From positions 1 through 6,418 of the forward strand of contig CAMMKE010000060.1 in NCBI GenBank assembly GCA_946497375.1: a DNA stretch of 6,418 nt. Reading direction: 5' to 3'. The translations under genes were made by a program, and so were the position numbers. Positions within the stretch are counted from its first letter, which is position 1; every line of letters begins with the position of its first letter. Source of the DNA: an uncultured Mycoplasmatota bacterium. Its GTDB lineage: Bacteria > Bacillota_I > Bacilli_A > RF39 > UBA660. Positions 6,182 through 6,418 of the stretch are shown piece by piece. Under the pieces are notes generated by a model. That model had not been told where the DNA came from. It was given only the letters and a program-made list of their open reading frames with translations, and did no database searches.

Positions 6182-6416
6182 ACACAGTCTCTATATATTC
6201 CATAAGTTTTAAGAATAATTTCATATACTCTTTTGATAAACCATCTTTTTTTAGCTTACGAATAGCGATTCTCTTTTTCTTAATAGGCATATCACTAAAT
6301 ATAATATTTGCAAGTTTCTCTTTTAAATAAGTACTAATCTGTAAATCCATTAAGATACTATCAATATCTTCATTAATAAGTCTAACTGCATCAATCTCAA
6401 TATCTTTACCTTTACA
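6180..6416 (-). CDS. Unrecognised protein, C-terminal part (78 aa visible)
   Basis: An open frame enters from the right edge and stops with TAA at 6182-6180. The visible part is 78 codons, with no start codon identified. It is rich in Lys, Ile, Leu and Glu and predicted by eye to be almost all helical: an acidic stretch (GKDIEIDAVRLINEDIDSIL), a hydrophobic helix containing LANIIFSD, then a basic segment (PIKKKRIAIRKLKKDG, residues 44-59) and a last helix ending LMEYIETV. No family is recognised. The basic segment could bind nucleic acid, but that is a guess. It belongs to a transcript ended by the hairpin overlapping its stop codon. Confidence 0.7.
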   Translation of the reverse strand, partial: CKGKDIEIDAVRLINEDIDSILMDLQISTYLKEKLANIIFSDMPIKKKRIAIRKLKKDGLSKEYMKLFLKLMEYIETV

Positions 6417-6418
6417 AT

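Noticed and set aside
1..6418. CRISPR array, tRNA or rRNA genes, insertion sequences
   Set aside because: No regularly spaced repeats, cloverleaf-like sequence, rRNA signature, transposase or terminal inverted repeats were seen; nearly all of the window is filled by the listed genes.

Overview
The window is an AT-rich bacterial segment in which every supported gene lies on the minus strand, so it reads from the right end to the left. It uses the standard bacterial code: TGA terminates several genes while TGG encodes Trp. It has Shine-Dalgarno sites of the GGAGG type and makes peptidoglycan precursors. Gene content and the ecfA1-ecfA2-truA arrangement point to a low-GC Firmicute/Bacillota, probably an uncultured or gut lineage near the Erysipelotrichales or other AT-rich Bacilli. 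The exact taxon cannot be read from the sequence.

Layout in transcription order. (1) 6416-6180: the 3' end of an unrecognised gene, closed by a clear hairpin terminator (6156-6181). (2) 6115-3061: a tight gene run starting with a short-chain dehydrogenase/reductase (TTG start, strong SD), then two ECF-type ABC ATPases (ecfA1-like and ecfA2-like), then truA, with gaps of 1 to 4 nt or a 10-nt overlap. This is the common Firmicute ecfA1-ecfA2-ecfT-truA cluster, but ecfT is absent between ecfA2 and truA. Both ATPases have lost key catalytic residues. (3) 3009-284: a two-gene unit, murL then murD2, coupled by an ATGA overlap and visibly poorer in GC than the genes before it. (4) 245-30: a 71-aa protein that looks like a RelB/DinJ antitoxin with its central DNA-binding part deleted. 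Any toxin would lie beyond the left edge.

The main result is the murL-murD2 pair. In the usual route MurI makes D-Glu and MurD adds it to UDP-MurNAc-L-Ala. In the alternative route, described in Xanthomonas, MurD2 adds L-Glu and MurL epimerises the terminal residue to D-Glu using ATP. The 459-aa protein carries the whole set of MurL-like motifs, and the adjacent MurD-family ligase differs from classical MurD at the residues that contact glutamate. An AT-rich Firmicute may therefore make its D-Glu on the nucleotide precursor rather than as a free amino acid. The second notable point is the ATPase pair, in which neither composite ATP site keeps the full hydrolysis set.
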